Below, in pieces: positions 61,625 to 64,000 of a DNA stretch of 64,000 nucleotides. The position numbers and the translations under genes were made by a program. The stretch is from Caulobacter sp. NIBR2454 (lineage in GTDB: Bacteria; Pseudomonadota; Alphaproteobacteria; Caulobacterales; Caulobacteraceae): assembly GCF_027474405.1 (NCBI RefSeq), contig NZ_CP114871.1, forward strand, positions 2,117,001 through 2,181,000, given 5' to 3'. The notes beneath the pieces were generated by a model. It saw nothing but the letters and a program-made list of their open reading frames with translations, was not told the origin of the DNA and did no database searches. Position 1 is the stretch's first letter; every line of letters begins with the position of its first letter.

Positions 61625-63007
61625 ATGAAACCGAGTCCCCTCACCCGCCGCCACGCCCTCGCCCTGCTCGCCGCGTCGAGCGCCGCGCCCGCCTTCGCCG
61701 CCTCGTCCGAGGACTGGGCCGCCCTGGGCGCGGACGTGAAGTCCGAGTTCCAGTGGGCCTGGCGCCAATATGTGGCCAAGGCGTGGGGCAAGGACGAGAT
61801 CAATCCCGTCAGCGGGACCTCGCGATCCTTCTTCATCGAGGGACACGACCTGGGCCTGTCGCTGGTCGAGGCGTTGGACACCCTGTGGATCATGGGTCTG
61901 GACGAGGAGTTCCAGCAGGGCGTCGACTGGGTGAAGACGTCGCTGTCCTTTGACGTCGATGGCGACGCCCAGGTGTTCGAGACCAACATCCGGCTGGTGG
62001 GCGGGCTGATCTCGGCGCACCTGGCGTGCGGCGACCCGGTGCTGTTGGCCAAGGCCAAGGACCTGGCCGACCGGCTGGCCAAGGCGTTCGACGCCTCGCC
62101 CCACGGCCTGCCCTGGCGCTATGTGAACCTGCGCACGGGGGCGGTGCGCGATCCGATGACCAACCTGGCGGAGATCGGCACCTACATCACCGAGTTCGGG
62201 GTGCTCAGCCGCCTGACCGGGGACCCGAAATACTTCGACATGGCCAAGCGGGCCATGAAGCACGCGCTGGACCGCCGGTCGAAGATCGGCCTGATGGCGG
62301 CCAACATCCATGCCGAGATTGGTGAGTTCACCAGCCGCGTCGCCAGCATCGATGTCTATGCCGACAGCTTCTACGAATATCTGTGGGACGCCTGGGAGCT
62401 GTTCGGCGACGAGGACTGCCGCCGCTGGTCGCTGGAGACCACCGAGGCGATCCTCAAGCACCAGGCCAAGCGTTTTGACGGGCGGCTGTGGTTCCCGCAG
62501 GTGGATTTCGAGACCGGCGAGACGACATCCACCGCCCAGAGCGAACTGGCCGCCTATCTGGCGGGCCTGCTGGGTCAGGTGGGCAGGAAGACGGAGGGCG
62601 ACGACTACCTCGCCTCCTTCACCGAGATGCAGGCGACCTTCTGGATCATCCCCGAATCCATCGACGTCGCCACCCGCCAGCCGCGCCGCAAGCACACCGG
62701 CCTGCGCCCGGAATATCCCGACGCCTGCCTGAACCTGTGGCTGGGCGACCGCGACGAGCGGTACCGCCAGCTGACGGCCATCCACTATCGCCAGATGAAG
62801 GCCACCAGCCGGGCGGCTTATGGCTACACCGCCCTGGCCGACATCACCACGCGGCCCATGAAGCAGGGCGACAACTGCCCCGGCTACTGGTGGTCCGAGC
62901 AGATGAAATACTACTACCTGATGTTCGCCGATTGCCCGCGCATCGACTATGGCCAGTTGCAGCTAAGCACCGAGGCCAACATCCTGCGCGGGTTCAAGAA
63001 GGCCTAG
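61625..63007 (+). CDS. GH47 family alpha-mannosidase
   Basis: 460 residues. A twin-arginine-like signal (LTRRHALALLAASSAAPAFA) is followed by an (alpha/alpha)7 barrel with GH47 signatures SLVEALDTLWIMGLDEEFQQ, FETNIRLVGGLISAHL, WWSEQMKYYYLMFADCPRID and the calcium-site threonine in QLSTEANILRGF. GH47 enzymes are calcium-dependent inverting alpha-1,2-mannosidases, common in eukaryotes and rare in bacteria; Caulobacter K31 has the model bacterial enzyme. It is convergent with the GH43 gene, sharing 4 bp. Natural substrate in the bacterium is unclear. Confidence 0.9.
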   Translation: MKPSPLTRRHALALLAASSAAPAFAASSEDWAALGADVKSEFQWAWRQYVAKAWGKDEINPVSGTSRSFFIEGHDLGLSLVEALDTLWIMGLDEEFQQGVDWVKTSLSFDVDGDAQVFETNIRLVGGLISAHLACGDPVLLAKAKDLADRLAKAFDASPHGLPWRYVNLRTGAVRDPMTNLAEIGTYITEFGVLSRLTGDPKYFDMAKRAMKHALDRRSKIGLMAANIHAEIGEFTSRVASIDVYADSFYEYLWDAWELFGDEDCRRWSLETTEAILKHQAKRFDGRLWFPQVDFETGETTSTAQSELAAYLAGLLGQVGRKTEGDDYLASFTEMQATFWIIPESIDVATRQPRRKHTGLRPEYPDACLNLWLGDRDERYRQLTAIHYRQMKATSRAAYGYTALADITTRPMKQGDNCPGYWWSEQMKYYYLMFADCPRIDYGQLQLSTEANILRGFKKA

Positions 63008-64000
63008 TCCAGGGCGCGGTACTTGAAATCGCGGAAGCGGGCCTTGCCCTCCCCGGCGGCGTAGAGGCCGGGCTTGAGCATCATGAAACCGCCACGGACG
63101 TTATGGTGGTATCCGCTGACCTCCATGCCGCGATCGAAGCGCTTCCACGTCTTTCCGCCGTCGCTGCTGGTATGGAAGCTGACGATGTGGCGCAGGTTGC
63201 GCAGACGCATCAGCATCCGTGAGCCGTGCGGATTGGCGGGCCGGCCACGCTCGATCCCGTACTGGTGGGTGACGAAGTTCTTCGGGTCGAAGCCCAGCCC
63301 GCAATAGAGCTTGCGGTCGTAGAACAGGATCAGGCCGGCGCGGACGCCGGGATCGATCTCGATGTCGCACTCGATCTCATAGGCGTGGTCGCCGTTGATG
63401 AAGATCAGCGGCGATGAGGTGGACGGCGCCTCGCCCGTGGCGGTCAGCTCCAGCACGCCGCCAGCGCGCCTGATGCGCTTTTGCTCGTCCTTGCCCGGAT
63501 CGAAGAAGTTCCATTGCATGCCGTATTTGTCGGTGGAGAAGTCGTCCGACAGGGCCATGCCGTGCGGGCCGGCGACGCCGCCCTTGGGCTTGGGCATGGG
63601 CTTTGAGAGGTCGCCGCCGCCGACGGTGAACCAGCCGTCCTTGGTCCAGGTGACCGGGGCCAGCAGGGTCTGGCGGCCCAGGGTGTAATAGCCGTTCTCG
63701 TACCCGTGATAGACGCACCACCAGTCGCCGCTCGGCCCCTCGACCAGGGTGGCGTGACCGCGCGACCACCACATCTCGGAATTGTCCTCGGTGCGGACCA
63801 CGGGGTTCTTCGGATCATCCTCCCAGGGTCCGGCGAGCGACTTCGACCGCGCGACGATGACCATGTGGCCGGTAGGCGGACCCGCCGTCCCGCCCACGGC
63901 GGTGATCAGGTAGTAGTAGTCGCCATGCTTGGTGATCTTGGGGCCTTCGGGAGAGAAGCCCTCGACCTCCCAGTCGTCCGGATAGCGCCAGGGGTCATAG
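63004..64000 (-). CDS. GH43 family glycoside hydrolase, partial (C-terminal part)
   Basis: The last 331 codons of a gene that enters from the right edge; its N-terminus is outside the window. The five-bladed propeller part has PWRYPDDWEVEGFSPEGPKI and WWSRGHATLVEGPSGDWWCV. From about 63560 leftward comes a C-terminal beta-sandwich (ALSDDFSTDKYGMQWNFFDP, GVRAGLILFYDRKLYCGLGF) of the GH43_C2/DUF1349 type. Members remove xylose or arabinose side chains or galactose; specificity cannot be set without the missing part. Convergent with GH47, 4-bp overlap. Confidence 0.88.
   Translation of the reverse strand, partial: YDPWRYPDDWEVEGFSPEGPKITKHGDYYYLITAVGGTAGPPTGHMVIVARSKSLAGPWEDDPKNPVVRTEDNSEMWWSRGHATLVEGPSGDWWCVYHGYENGYYTLGRQTLLAPVTWTKDGWFTVGGGDLSKPMPKPKGGVAGPHGMALSDDFSTDKYGMQWNFFDPGKDEQKRIRRAGGVLELTATGEAPSTSSPLIFINGDHAYEIECDIEIDPGVRAGLILFYDRKLYCGLGFDPKNFVTHQYGIERGRPANPHGSRMLMRLRNLRHIVSFHTSSDGGKTWKRFDRGMEVSGYHHNVRGGFMMLKPGLYAAGEGKARFRDFKYRALD

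Noticed and set aside
1..64000. CRISPR array, tRNA/rRNA genes, insertion sequences, prophage
   Set aside because: Looked for and not seen: no regularly spaced repeats, no tRNA-like cloverleaf with CCA end, no transposase or integrase frames.

Overview
The window comes from a high-GC alphaproteobacterium, most likely Caulobacter or a close relative. The evidence is the conserved alphaproteobacterial block recO-era-rnc-lepB-acpS-pdxJ-pyrE ... rsh-rpoZ, large TonB-dependent receptors of the Xanthomonas/Caulobacter type, a bacterial GH47 mannosidase (a family well known from Caulobacter K31), and many 4-bp ATGA-type gene overlaps. I saw no rRNA, tRNA, CRISPR array, insertion sequence or prophage.

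Layout. 1-10.4 kb is an alginate-utilisation locus. A leftward operon encodes a PL6 lyase, a PL17-type oligoalginate lyase, an MFS uronate transporter and an SDR (probable DEHU reductase, cut by the window edge). Beside it are a GntR/FadR-type regulator and a convergent TonB-dependent receptor. The operon and receptor promoters share the same architecture and similarly placed ATTGGT-type operator candidates. 10.5-24.6 kb is mostly housekeeping: RNA processing, lipid and protein export, vitamin B6, pyrimidine, (p)ppGpp, RNA polymerase omega, folate, base-excision repair, trans-translation and lysine synthesis. Two regulator/enzyme pairs (ArsR/PhzF and SDR/AraC) sit inside this block. 24.7-40.1 kb holds a lytic transglycosylase, TetR, GT2 glycosyltransferase, two RNA methyltransferases, AzoR/HxlR, HrpB helicase, an amino-acid permease, an MBL hydrolase and a two-component system with a secreted EF-hand protein. 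40.2-44.4 kb has two small genes (one KGG stress-type) and a GT4 fusion next to a GH130 enzyme, an uncharacterised glycan module. 44.4-48.2 kb has an S41 peptidase and an EgtB-EgtD ergothioneine fusion.

48.2-58.8 kb is a cobalamin uptake and salvage island. A cobalamin riboswitch leads a nine-gene leftward operon (btuB, cobD/cobC, btuF, btuC, btuD, cbiB, cobQ, cobT, cobS), with cobU divergent. 58.9-64 kb carries a hemolysin-III-like membrane protein, a soluble PAS chemoreceptor, a LOV-like PAS protein lacking the photoactive cysteine, GH47 and a partial GH43 enzyme.

The points most worth a second look are the shared TTRACR-N17-YAGCGTCAGG promoters with equally spaced operators, an apparent CTG start for rsh overlapping the rpoZ stop, the EgtB-EgtD fusion, the GT4/GH130 pair, and cobU reading out of the DNA that encodes the riboswitch on the other strand.
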